Shown here: piece after piece, positions 34,369 to 46,100 of the stretch
Layout: every line of letters starts with the position of its first letter
Position numbering within the stretch: position 1 is the first letter of the stretch
NCBI GenBank assembly: GCA_022885665.1
Contig: JAGQDJ010000040.1
Coordinates: 124,001 to 188,000 of the forward strand
Source of the DNA: Triops longicaudatus
Lineage: Eukaryota > Arthropoda > Branchiopoda > Notostraca > Triopsidae
Length of the DNA stretch: 64,000 bases
Direction: 5' to 3'
The notes under the pieces: generated by a model
Seen by the model: the letters and a program-made list of their open reading frames with translations, nothing else
The model's database searches: none
What the model was told of the DNA's origin: nothing
Made by a program: the position numbers and the translations under genes

Positions 34369-36169
34369 GAATGCCTTATTTTAGACTTTGTTGAAACAGT
34401 AGAGAATTTTAGCAACAAAGACTCGAAATCTTAAGATGATCTATGACGGAACTCAACGGGACCACACCTACGACTCTTGCGACTTCTACAATCGGCTGGT
34501 TCGACTGTACGTTTTCGCAAGCCGCTCGGAACGGCCCTCTCCATACAAAAACATTCCAATTGCTCCCTCCAACCAACATGGACAACCTTTTATTAATTTA
34601 TTGGTTGACTAATTTATTTGCGTCCTTTTCGGCTCTTACATTGTCTTGACTTTTGTGCCTGCCTGAATAAAGTAAATTTGAATGTTATGTACGCAATACA
34701 AACTGTTATCAAGTATTACGTAAGGAAGTTTTGTTTATTCTCCCACGAAAACAACCTCGAAAAAGTCGTCGAAAAAAAAATAAAAATAATACATATGCCT
34801 TTTAAGCGCTGCTCCACTGCCCTCCAAGCCATAACGAAATGTTGATCAGTTGCGGTAAATTTGGTTGAAGTTCATTGGCATCCACGCGGAAGTGTGCCGT
34901 GGACATACTTGACCTCAATTCCATGAGGAAATTTCCCCATATCACTGAATAAAACTGCTCAAGTATGAATAATAATATACATAAGCAAAAATACCTAAGC
35001 ATTATCCTTAAAAAGTCACCAACAGTTAAAAAAAAAACTTGCAAATGCTGATGACCGCTACATGGAGGTCAAGGTCACGGACTTCGTAACGAGATACCGT
35101 TTTTCCTTGGTTAAGTTGGGTTTGAATGCACTTAAAAGGCGAAAGTATGAGATTTATGTGGAACCGCAACTATGCTCTTCGCAATTTCCACATATATTTC
35201 CGCTCAAGTTAACCAGAAGATTATATATCGGTGCAAGGTGTTCCGTGGGTTCGGTGACCTGACGCTGGACACCTCCAAGTCCCGTTAGAAAATCCGGAAC
35301 CTTGAGTCCTCCTCCTTTGAGCATAGGCTACGACAAAAACGAAGCACATTACTCCTCAACGCTACCCAAGACTTTCATTCACGTTGGCTTAGGGCACTGA
35401 ATACCCCTTCTCTTATGACAATTTACATTGGAAATTACACAGGAAATAGGAAAGATTTTGGCAACACCGTTACTTATTTCAATCTTCTTTGGCAACAAAT
35501 TTTAATTCCGCATATTCATACATACTTTAAACAAAACTTTTAAAAGAGAGTACGCAGTACAAAAGTAAATACCAATATTCCTCAGACACTGTTACAATCC
35601 CTCGTGACGTTTCCAAAATGTCAGTTTCTTAATGGTGCTGCCACATTGTTTTGACAAGAAATAAAAAATTTGAAAATCTGGAGGGTTAAAATCTAAATAT
35701 CAATTCTAGATAAATCAGTAATTAGTCGAAAGTGTTAAAGTTTAAGTTTTATTACCAGAAAACGTGTTCTATTTAATGGTGCATTGGAATAGTTCGCGCA
35801 ATTTTTCGCGTTATTCTCCACGAAAATTCTCATTATAGAGAAGGAGTAAGGTTTTTCAGCACAGTATTAAGTTATTACTTAATCTATTGTTAATTTTATG
35901 CTAGGAATTTTCGACTAATAAAAAATACTTGTTTCATGGTTAGTGGATGTTACTGGGTGCATACGGTTGTTCATCACCTTAACCAAGTTCATAATGGTCA
36001 CCAACGGACACGCAATTACTTCCACCAAAAAGGGGGGCAAATGCCTTCATACCACGTGAATGAAACTTGTTCCGTGTATTGTAGTACATGAACAAAACAA
36101 CGGAATCTGACACATCAATGTTCCGAGCGTTGAGTGCGTTTTTTCAACGTGAGAACTGCTAAACAATCA
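34369..36169. other. Gene B 3' UTR and AT-rich spacer
   Basis: An AATAAA at 34666-34671 probably ends the gene B transcript. The rest (34.7-36.1 kb) is AT-rich with no supported gene. Confidence 0.45.
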
Positions 36170-36640
36170 ATGGAGAGCTGCTCACGCGAACCTTTCCGGA
36201 GCAACAATCAGCTCGAGTTGAAAGAACTGGAAAATATTACATATTTTATTAACCAAGTAAAGTATGGGAGAATGAGCCCACAGTTGTATGAACTCTCGTC
36301 GTCTGACCACATGTTAGCTACTTTGGACGCCCTACTTCAAACCTTTTCTCAAAGAAGCGAAGCGCAGCAGACACAATTTCGGAAAATGATGTCCATGGTT
36401 ATGTCCAGAGGAATTATAATAATTGTGGAGGATACCAAATATCCCTTACCAAATCTAGGACAAAAGAAAGTTTCCCCCACGAAGGCCTATACCGAAAACC
36501 TGGTTGCCTTTCTCGAAATCAGGGATATTGCGTTAGAGAAATATTTCCCCTGTAACCCATTTAGGTTTTCCCCATTCGAAAAACATCAACACTACGCGCT
36601 TCTCCGAAACTCCAGAACCATCCGGCTCCGCGAAAACTAG
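36170..36640 (+). CDS. Unrecognised single-exon ORF (156 aa)
   Basis: The frame runs from ATG 36170 (MESCSREPFRSNNQLEL..) to TAG 36638-36640; upstream the frame stays open to 36134 without another ATG. Composition is protein-like: mixed charged and Leu-rich helix-type segments (LATLDALLQTFSQRSEAQQ) and a basic tail. It has no signal peptide, no membrane segment and only two cysteines. It lies between secreted genes B and C but does not share their cysteine frame. The stop is immediately followed by GTAAAG, a donor-like site. I recognise no family; it may be a lineage-specific gene or chance. Confidence 0.35.
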   Translation: MESCSREPFRSNNQLELKELENITYFINQVKYGRMSPQLYELSSSDHMLATLDALLQTFSQRSEAQQTQFRKMMSMVMSRGIIIIVEDTKYPLPNLGQKKVSPTKAYTENLVAFLEIRDIALEKYFPCNPFRFSPFEKHQHYALLRNSRTIRLREN

Positions 36641-37014
36641 GTAAAGCAATTGAGAAATATTCTAAAAATATTGAAAGGAAACATCTTTTTGAAACTAAAA
36701 CTCCGACAAGCCCTTGACCTTGACTGAAAACGTCAAGGTATGCTGGACAAGGCAGGTTTAGTGGAGAAAAAAAAATCGATAGTTGATGCTGGTTTCAAAG
36801 ATATGCAGTGAACCTGAGAAAATTACGCTCGCGGGCAAGAAAAGTGGGCGCATCTTTCCCCCCAATAATACCGCAACAAGTACCGAACAAGGAAGCAAAG
36901 CACTGAAGAGCAAAGCCCATGGGGGACAAACCAACAAGTTTCTTCCCTGGGAGCTTTTAACCATCCTTTCGGCTCCCGACGAGTATTTCTAGCAGCTACA
37001 CCTGAGCAGGATTG

Positions 37015-37021
37015 TTCAGTC
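37015..37021 (+). promoter_or_regulatory. Initiator-like TTCAGTC upstream of gene C
   Basis: This matches the arthropod Inr (TCAGTY) 74-80 bases before the gene C start codon. No TATA box lies at the usual distance, so the start would be Inr-driven. Confidence 0.35.
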
Positions 37022-37094
37022 TCAACTCAACTGCCGAATAGAACAGTTTAAGTGCAAGTGAATTTTCCATTGTACCCAAGTTTAAAACTTCACC

Positions 37095-38132
37095 ATGAAA
37101 TTTCAAGTTGCCACCCTTGGCTTAATCGCCGCAGCTACTGTGCCTGCCTTTGTCGCAGGTTCCGAGGCTGAAAGTACCGATGTGGATTTCTCAGAGCAAA
37201 TGGAAGTGTTGGCTGAGTACGTTTCAACATTTTCTACTTTTACTTAACGTGTACAGTCTTCATTCAAAGACTAATATTTGTCCACTATTTTAGTCGTGAA
37301 ACCGGAAAAGCTTTGCGTGAAGGGAGAATGACTGCGAGCACGGTGGCTTTCTTGTCCATGATGCAATTTTTCAATGCGCTTAAGGTATGTAAACTTGCAA
37401 GCCATTGTTCGAAGCAGGTGAGGGGGTCAAGGTGCCGGTTAACGGGACTCCTCTTCTGCTGAGCTCTGTCTCGAAACAAAGTATCTAATTTTCTTTGATC
37501 ACCACAATAGGACGAGTGGGAAACAGAAGCCCTGGAGGAGGGACGTGCTCGCCGAGGAGGCAAGAACGAGGATAGCGCTAAGCCCAGCAAACCGGATGGA
37601 TGGGTGTCTGGCATGTGGAAATCCGTCAAACGCGTTCCCGGAGTCTTCTACGAAACCGGCACCATGGTAGCTCCCTTGGCTATGCGTTACATCTTGGCCG
37701 AAGAAACGCACCCACACTGCGAACAACGTATGTTGTGCGAAGTCAATCATGAACTCAAAACCCGTTACGGCAGACCCGGCGAGATTGCTATGCAACTGGT
37801 CAGGTAACCAAAGACCTGGCTTATATAGCCTTTCCTTTCTTTCTGCATCAGTCGATAGTGTTACGGAAATATTCACATAATGATTAATTATATTTTCGTG
37901 GTATAATTTCAGCACTATGGCTGGTTACGCTATCAGTGGCCAAGATCCTCACCGTTATGACTCGCTCGTCGATGCTGGTCGCAACGGACGTCGCGGCAAG
38001 GATTGCTCAGAAATGTATCCCAAATGCACTTCGCGTTCGGGTAGCAACCCCATGCCTGCAGTTTTGCGTATTGTCACTAAGTTGATGACCGCGCAACAAC
38101 AACTCCAGCAACAGCAACCAGCTGAAAACTAA
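37095..38132 (+). CDS. Secreted protein C, C-x5-C/C-x6-C family
   Basis: Exons 37095-37216, 37294-37384, 37511-37803, 37913-38132; 241 residues. The first 22 residues form a signal peptide (MKFQVATLGLIAAATVPAFV..). A basic linker (EEGRARRGGKNED) follows, then C141-x5-C147 (CEQRMLC), AGYA, DAGRNGRRGKDCS and C200-x6-C207 (CSEMYPKC), and a Gln-rich C-terminus (QQQLQQQQ). The distance from C147 to C200 (53 residues) is identical to that from C193 to C246 in gene B, and the final phase-2 intron sits 22 residues after C147 in both. These are clear signs of common descent. The molecular role is unknown. Confidence 0.82.
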
Positions 38133-40202
38133 AGACGACGTTTGGACCAACGCAATTTTGTTCCCAGCTTATCTGCGATTTGTTACGCGAGCTAATTTAA
38201 GAAGTGCTAATTTATTCATAGGGGATTAATCATGAACATTCCAAAGATTCATGCTGTTGAGGGGGTTTCCTGTTAGCGACTTATTAAGGAAGGTTACTTT
38301 GTTTGCTTTTTGCAGCCATCTTCATCTTTAGAGGAGTTTCCCAGTTTCGCCCCAGTGTAATGCACTTTTGTAATCCTACAAAGCACAAATTGTACTCATT
38401 GAGCGGTCGCGTTATGCGTACTTTCATGCTCCACTCGATCTGGTTTTTCATGTTTCGTGATGGACCCCGACCCAGGGATATTTCAATGTACATAGCTATT
38501 TTCTCGAAATTTGTTGCAAAAAAAAATATACTGTAAACATTGAGTACCTTTGTTTGTTTTTTAAGTTTCGCATCAAAATATTCATATTACTTCTATCACA
38601 GAGGTGTTTAAGCCTAGAGAGATATGACGCATGCAAATACTTACTTTGATAAGAAAAGAAACTCCTCAAATACGACCAAAGCAAGACCGGCCAAAGTTGA
38701 AGGGCATTCACGAACAGGTAACAGGTGTTCCAGATATTTTTTTTCTTTCGGCGATGTCAATAAGACATTGCTTCACTTTTATTGTTTACACACGATCCTT
38801 AACACTTTTTTGCTATTAAATACCAATAATCTGTTCTAAATTAAGTTAATAAGTCATAAAATCAGTGCAGAAACCGGTTGCTATTCCACGCTGAAAAAAA
38901 TGAGAGTAAACTTTCCTTCTTCGGCATGCTTTAATAGTGAACCTTGAATTGCTGCGTCTTATCGCGGTTTTTTCGTATCCGTGGATTTTTGCACTTCCTA
39001 ACTAATAAATTAAAAACCAAGGTTTAAAGCCGATAAAATTAAGCTGCTCTTTCTTAAGAGTATTCTGGGGAGAACTTAACGCTCAAATAATACCACTTAA
39101 AACCTTGATTGCGAACTTTAATCGTTACAAACTTCCATAGCTCATCATTAGCTCCTTAGGATGAAAAGACATTTTTTTTATTACTTTCATCGGCGTGAGC
39201 TTCGCTCGTTGCCGTACATCGTTTCACTTTAATAGCTGTTGAGTAACATTTAAAACAATAACAAATATATACATTAAATCTTTCGCCTTTTACTGAAAAG
39301 ACATTTTTCGTAAGAAAACTCGCTGATTTACTTTTCTTCGCAGATTTGCTTCCTGAAAGCACTTCTGAACTAATATCTACGAAGCGTAAGCTTCTGCAGA
39401 AATAATACACTGAGTAACAAGACGCGAACTAAGTTCGAAAAAGAAAAAATAACGTAAAAATTAAGCATTCAGCTGAAAATCTTTCTTGGCGCAAATTTTT
39501 CAATCAGAGCAGGGTAAATTACTAAGCTGCTTTAGACACTTCGGAAGTTTTACTCGTTGATAAGAAAGACCAACTTTATTATCCTGACTTCAAAAAATTA
39601 TGGATATTCTCAGGCCATATGCCAAACTCCATGCTGTCGTATAGATTACTGAACAGAAAATGTCGCGGTTTGCAAACAATTTAATTTTCTCTTCCTTTGA
39701 CAATTTTCTGCGAACGACTACGACCTTAGATTAAGTAGGTAACAAATTTTGGTCCTGAGACTCTTCCTATCCAGTCTTTTCAGATAATATTGGGTCGAGA
39801 GTAATCGACAAGTCAGACAGCTGGCTAGTCCGGATGAAAGTTTGTATAACAGAAATAGGCTAGAAAACTACAGTACAATACACTATTACGTGCTAATAGA
39901 AACGAGTTAATTTTCTTACTGCTACAGTTGCAATTAAATATTTTTTGTATTGCTGTAATCGAGTTATGGACCTAAAAATTAGACGCTTTTGAGAGAAATG
40001 ACACGGGAGCTGATAGTACTGTGTTTTCATGCTGAGATTTAGACAAGGTGCGCGAAGCCTTAGGGCAATGCGTATGTTTGAAATTTCTGACATTAAAAAA
40101 AGGTTCCTAATTAAAGTTGTACTAATAGTTTCTATTCACATCGTAGCGGGCTGCTTACGTTGAGTTAAGAGAAAAGACAATAACGCAAAAACTCTTCAAA
40201 AA
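38133..40202. other. Intergenic, gene C 3' side to RPA34-like 3' side
   Basis: This 2-kb AT-rich stretch lies between two convergent genes. The only long frames are overlapping antisense pairs (38284-38839) with no coding signs. I see nothing else in it. Confidence 0.45.
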
Positions 40203-40208
40203 TTTATT
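40203..40208 (-). terminator. AATAAA polyadenylation signal of the RPA34-like gene
   Basis: Plus-strand TTTATT is AATAAA on the coding strand, 17 bases past the stop codon. Confidence 0.55.
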
Positions 40209-40225
40209 ACAAAGCACACAACGAA

Positions 40226-41580
40226 TCAGATAGTTTCTTTCTTAATACGCTTTTTCTTTTTGGAGGGTTCTTGTACAAGACCTTCCCCATTTTCAAGTAA
40301 AGATGCGCGTTTCTTCCGTGACTGCGTTTTTGGCTTCTTTTTCGTCACATTACCGTCCAGCATGGCTTGGTAATCTATTAAAGAAAGACAAGAAATCTAT
40401 TAAAGAAGTCATACGTTTGAGAAAAGGCGAACGCTTAGACATACCGCTTCCTAAAAGAGGATGCCGTATCTTTAGACCCGACGGAAGGTCCCTTAAAGGC
40501 GGCTCCGGCCGAGGACACTCGGTAACGTCTGGCAATGTTGGTACATCTAGGCTAATTTGGAAGAAGACCTTTCCCGACAACGGAACTTTAACTAAATAAA
40601 AGAAGTTTTAATATTATCATACGGAAAAACATTTCATCTTACCAGCTTTTATTCCCCCTTGTCGTGTTTCAGCTAACACCAAAGTATAATGTTTGTTGCT
40701 TGGGTATGTAATTGTTTCGAGCTCTTGATCCTCTACAACAACTTTTTTGCCACTTGATAATGGCAAAGGCTTGTTCATCAATCTTTTAGGATTTACCTAT
40801 AAAGTTAATACTGTACACTAAAATCTTTTTAATGTAAGGACTGTACCGATGCAGGCATCTTTACTATGAAAATCTCATTGTCAGGATCCTCCAAGAGTTC
40901 TGCTGAAATCATTCCAGATGGTTTCAATACGTTGTATCCAGGAGGGCAAAGACCACTACTGATGGGCGTTTTCATGTGGTCGCTAATGGAGAGCTTTGGA
41001 ACTCTTTGTTGTCTCGAGTCTTCTTTAGATTCCTCTTCTTCTGATTCTTCCTCCGAGACTTCCTCGGACTGATCCTCCGACTCATTTTGATCAGACGTAC
41101 CTGGCTTCACTGTAGCAGGCTCAGTTTCTTCTTCTGATTTGTCATCAGACTCATCATTTCCATCTGAATGTATATCCGCAATGGAAGTTTTCTCTTCTGG
41201 ACCTTTAGATGATCATAAGTAAATATCATGCACCCACCACGCAGGTCAAATGACATTCTTACGTGGTCTTTTCGGTGTGTTTCCCTGGAGGAAAGACTGA
41301 TCTCTCAATTGCTGAGTTGCACTAAGCTCTGCGCGAACTAACCCCTGTTGTGACTTAGGGGTTAAGGTTTTGGCTTTTGGAGTTCCTGTTCATGAAAACA
41401 AAATAGTACGAATCAAACAAATCAGACATCTAGAAAAAATATATATATATTACAGCGTTCGATGGACAGCGAATGATTATAATTGCTATAAGGCTTACCC
41501 GGGGAAGAAAATCCTATAATGTCACCTGACTTCTTCTTCTTATTTAATGCTAGCTTGGTTTCAGAACCGAATATTGACAT
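40226..41580 (-). CDS. POLR1G: RNA polymerase I subunit RPA34 / PAF49 (POLR1G)-like
   Basis: Exons in transcript order: 41580-41499, 41385-41263, 41202-40847, 40796-40643, 40591-40415, 40374-40226; 346 residues, all phases consistent. The last intron is only 40 bp (GTATGA...TTTAATAG). Layout: a Lys/Ser/Thr-rich N-terminus, a long acidic Glu/Ser run, a dimerisation-type beta domain (GYNVLKPSGM, DNEIFIVKMPASVNPKRL, PLPLSSGKKVV, HYTLVLAETR, then LPSGLKIRHPLLGSG) and a Lys-rich C-terminal tail (KKKKRIKKE). The IVKMPA..NPKRLMNKPLPLS and PPLRDLPSGLKIRHPLLG segments fit the RPA34/CD3EAP family, which pairs with RPA49 on RNA polymerase I and contacts UBF/SL1 in nucleoli. The identification rests on pattern memory; the family is poorly conserved. 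Confidence 0.65.
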
Positions 41581-43113
41581 GTTTCCGCTGTTTCTTCTAA
41601 GCCCAGAAAAGCACGTGGCCAATATCCAATCGCACAAAATTATACAATGCACGCCATCTGTGTGCAGTACTGAGTATGTATCAACTTCGATTGAAAAGAT
41701 CTACATTGGATGCTAAGACTTGCGAGTGTAGTGAAATTTCATTCTAATGAACGAAGTGTCGATATTTTTTTTATAAGAACGTTCTCTTCGTTGATTATGT
41801 CAGTTATAAATGACTTAGGAAAAAAGCCTACGTTAAACAAATACTCTAGAAGTAATGCTCGAGCTGTAGACAGTATCTTTAAAACTTTTTGTTAAAGGAA
41901 TAACTTGGGGACTTAAAAAAAAAATCCCGCATTTGATTTAAATGACTCTTACTCTTGATTATTTAACATTTTTTAAAAAAATAAGTGGTAGGGCGATCAA
42001 TACTTCGTTAGTTAGCAAAAAAATCCTTATTATTCAGCTCGAGCCATAGGAAATGAATAACCGAGTGATGGTTTCATTCGTCCTCCAGTCGCACTCATAG
42101 ACGAAACCACGGATAACGCTACTGCTGATGCGATCAGACGCAATATAATCCATTTGAATCTTAAAGCATTGATAAGGGTAATCTTGGTTTTCATGGCTTT
42201 AGTGAATGCACAATTTCAGTGCTTTACCGGTCAAACGCAGGTTCATACTTCAAAAGAACACAACCCCGTAAACCTTGGTGGTAAAATGAGGGCAACAGAA
42301 CTCAAACTAAAATTTTATTAGTGGATAAATCTGAAGAGTTTGGAATGAAGAAATAATTGTCCCTTGAATGAAATGTAATGAAACATTCACCTTGTACAAG
42401 GCCCAAGCTGCTAGTGCCACTTGCTCCGCGTTTAACGAACATAATACAAAAGTAAATAAAGATTTTGGTTTTGCGGATAAAAACCAGGGAAATAATATCC
42501 AATAAAATCAAAAGTAACGAAACACTAGCTGCCGATAATTTGTCCACTTTCACTTTCAAATAAACATTCTGAAATATCTAGGCCGCTCCACACTCTGGAA
42601 TGTGTGTTCTATTATTCTTCTCTCCTTCTCAACTACTCCAATATCAGATGTCGTTAAAAAGAATTTTTTTACATCATACATGGCATACGGCATGAAAATT
42701 TGTCGGGATAAAGAGCAGGGAACACTTTTTCCCGGGGGAAGCGAACACGGAGGAGCTACACATATTTCTTTAAGTCCTGACACAAAGAATAAAAGAGTTT
42801 TTCGAACTCTCGTAAAACGTCTCGACATCTTTTACAGAACTTTTATATTTTAAAAAGAAAAATCAACAGTTGATCGGGGAGTAAAGGTAACCTACAATTT
42901 GCTGCCATTGGTGTCTCTTTACGTGAATCACAAGTGCTAAGAACCAAACAAAGGGAGAAAATGAGGAAGAGCGTAAATTAATGCAAATGTTCTTTTCTTT
43001 AAAAATGTTCAAAAGTTTCACTCCAAGTTGCACTTTCACAGAATTGTCCTCACACGAAAGCGCACGAAGCGTCCGGGGAGAAAGCTGCTATTCAAAATAA
43101 TGGATCGCAGTTT
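41581..43113. other. Intergenic, RPA34-like promoter and catenin 3' UTR
   Basis: This spacer of about 1.5 kb separates two minus-strand genes. It contains a 54-codon frame (42030-42194, minus; separate entry) and an 85-codon minus frame (42302-42559) with one hydrophobic segment, neither with family support. Confidence 0.4.
42030..42194 (-). CDS. Possible micro-ORF with hydrophobic leader (54 aa)
   Basis: ATG 42194-42192 to TAA 42032-42030. The peptide begins with basic residues, then a strong hydrophobic run (WIILRLIASAVALSVVS), then a short polar tail (TGGRMKPSLGYSFPMARAE). This resembles a signal peptide plus small mature peptide, or a single-span micro-protein. No family is recognised and no promoter is seen. 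Confidence 0.2.
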   Translation of the reverse strand: MKTKITLINALRFKWIILRLIASAVALSVVSSMSATGGRMKPSLGYSFPMARAE

Positions 43114-46100
43114 TCAGACCCACGAATCACCGCCAGGCTGTCCTTCCATGTGCGCCCTATTGGTTGGTTGAGTATGAGGTTGTTCATCATAGGTCCATTG
43201 CTGTGCTCCTCCGTCTTCCGGCCCATCGACTACTCCATCATACTGCCGACTTCTTTTCTTTTCTCGATTAACCTGTGCATAGACAGGTTCTCCAGGCTTC
43301 TGCATAGATATCAATACTTCAAAACTCGAGAATCAATAACTTTACAACTGAAGAACCAATAAGAAGGAGAAAGAAGTTTTTGACTGAATGATTACAAACT
43401 TACCGGCTGGGGAGGAAAAATCCTGACTCCACCTACAGGAGGAGCATGACTGGATCCTTCGGGATATTGCATATCAGCTAAGGGGACTTCTTCATTCTAA
43501 ATCGACAAATTACAATTCAATGAGATTCATTTTACATAGGAATGGTTTCAAAGTGTGCACAGAAACTTACACGATACTTGGGCTGAGCATGTGGTCGGTG
43601 CAGAGACAAAGTTTTGTCTTCGTACCGGGTGCCTCCCTGGGAAGCCATAGGTCGATTTAAAGTAGAATTCGCCGCAGTGCCTGGAGAAGAAGGTTCCCGA
43701 CCACCTGAGCCACTACCAAGACCGCTGCCTCCTACGGCACTACCATTATTTGTCGATGAGGCAGATGAAGACGTTGTGGGGCCTCCTTTCTGCACGAAGT
43801 CCGATTCCTTCCAACCCATTTTCTTATACACGTCCCGTAATTCCTGATGGCCCCAGAGTGCGCTTAGAACTTGACTGGCAAACTTGACCACACGTGAAGA
43901 ATACCGCCCTCTTTGTCGGCTCAGCGCTACCAAACGATCGACGCCCCCTTCATCTAACAATGACCTGGGAGAAACAAGCCAAGTCAGGAAAAAAAATTTT
44001 TGCTGGAAAATAGTTAGTACCTCGCAAACTCAGCATTTTTCTTGATAACTTCATGAAGGGTTGCCAAGACAGCTGCCACAGTGTCATCGGAAGCTCCACT
44101 GGGCGTATCATGGCCGCTTGCGGTGGCAGGCAGCTTTTGGACCAAATCTCGCATGGCGTATTTGCCAATGAGTTCCTTATTGCGCTGGTCCAAAGCCAAA
44201 TTCCGCAAAGCAGTCGCTACGGCACACACCACGCGGTCCACTTCCATTCGCAGTAACTCGACCAGTACCGGTAATCCTTTTTCTTTCCTCACTGCCGCCC
44301 GGACGTCAATTGCTGGCTGCCAATAGCAAGCGGCCAGGTTCTGAATTGCGCCTGCCGCAGCTTCTAGCGTTTCGGGATTCGAGCAATTCGACAGTAGCGC
44401 GAGATATGGTTGTACGACCTAAGCGATTTAACTTCCTCGATAAGCTTCCACAATAATGCGTGCGAAATGGTCAAAGAGTGACTTACTTCTGGCTGCCAGA
44501 GAAGTTCCATGCCTTTGGGTGGCTCTGTTCGTACTTTTTCTTGGGTTTGCTGACTATGTGACGAGGGGGAAGAAGGCGTTCCTTTGTCCTGTCCATCTTT
44601 CTTTTTCCTTCCGCCTCCAAAACATCCCGACGGTTCTTGAGAGGGAGTGGCTTGCGAGCGAGGCGTTCCACTTGTCGCGCCGCTGGTGGTCCCGCTTCCG
44701 GAAGGTAGAGGGTGCTTGTCATAATTTGGATCTTCTACTTCTTGACATCGATATGATAAGTTTCGAAGGACGCAAACGCAGTTTTCAACACTTTTATTGT
44801 CCATTTGCTGATGTGCGGGGTCCAAAGAACCCCTAACCACGTAAAGCAAAGCTTCAATGACGCCTTCCATTTCCCGCATAGTCTTCCGGGCGTGCTCACC
44901 AGCTGAACTGATATTCCTATATAATCAAAGTTGCTAATATTGTTTGTTTCCTCTTCTTTTCCAAGTATTTTTTAAATCTTATTTTCGGTAATTAACAGCG
45001 CTTTACCTCAACACGCCAGTGGCATTACGAAACAACGGCGACCAATGGGTGGGTCCCGGACTGGTCCTGTCCCAACCGCTATGTGGAATGACGACTAACT
45101 GCACTAAGGCTAAAACTGCTTCATCCAAGATGGGGCGCTTCAACTCCTAGAAAAATGGAACACAAATAAAAAGTTATTGCTCCTTTTGTACCTGGTATAA
45201 GGTCTAAAGAGTTTTACCTCGCAGGAAGAAAGGTTCCAAAGGACGCTAGTAACCAATTCCCTGACATCTTGGTCTGGGGAACGTTGCAATAGTCGAATCA
45301 AAGCAGGAATGCCGCCGGCTTTATGCAAAGCTCGTTTGTTTTCATCGTTCTGGCGCCCGTAAGACAAATTCCTGAACGGAAAGAACGCAAGAAACACGTC
45401 AGTAATGATGAAACGGATGGCACCACGACCGTGTTCGACTTTTTGCCTCGTTTCTCAAGTTTTTACCTTAGCGCTCCACACGCATTACGATGTACATCTA
45501 CCACGTCATGACTCAAAAGGGCGACCAATGGTGGAATTCCCCCCAACAACCGTGTCTGCTGCTTGACTGCATCGGCGCTATAGCAAAGATGCTGCAAATA
45601 CGCTGCTGCGTTGGCTCTCACTACGCTATTAGGGTTCTGCAAAAACGCTATGACTTCATGCAAATCCGGGTCACGCCAACGCACTCCTATGAAAACCGAG
45701 GAAAAAAATCACATGGGTAAAGAATCTCAATAAAAAGAGTAAAGGTAGAAAGGAAAATTTGCAAAGAACAAAATAAGCTACCAGAACTGTCGGCTGGTTG
45801 ACCCATACCGGCAGAGGGTGGGCTCATAGTGCCGTACAAATCCCGTTCTCGTGCAGGAGGGGGTGGAGCCATGCCTTCATCATCGTATACACCGCGTGGT
45901 GACGGTGCCGAGCCCGTGTCTTCATAGTCTCGGTGCACCACGTGCGGGTGATTATGAGCATGCGCAGGGGATAACCCGTTGACCGCCATGTTTTCGTAGG
46001 CGCCTCGGGCATATAGGGGCGTGTTGGGACCGGGACTTTCTCTATAGCCACTTGTGCTAGGGGCACGTTCATATGCTACAGCACAAGACAAAATAGCATA

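Noticed and set aside
40303..40599. 98-codon plus-strand frame overlapping the RPA34-like gene
   Set aside because: It is antisense to two real exons of the RPA34-like gene; the minus strand gives in-phase splicing and family motifs, the plus strand gives neither.
43614..44836. Several plus-strand frames across 43.6-44.8 kb
   Set aside because: They are antisense shadows of catenin armadillo exons, which splice in frame on the minus strand.
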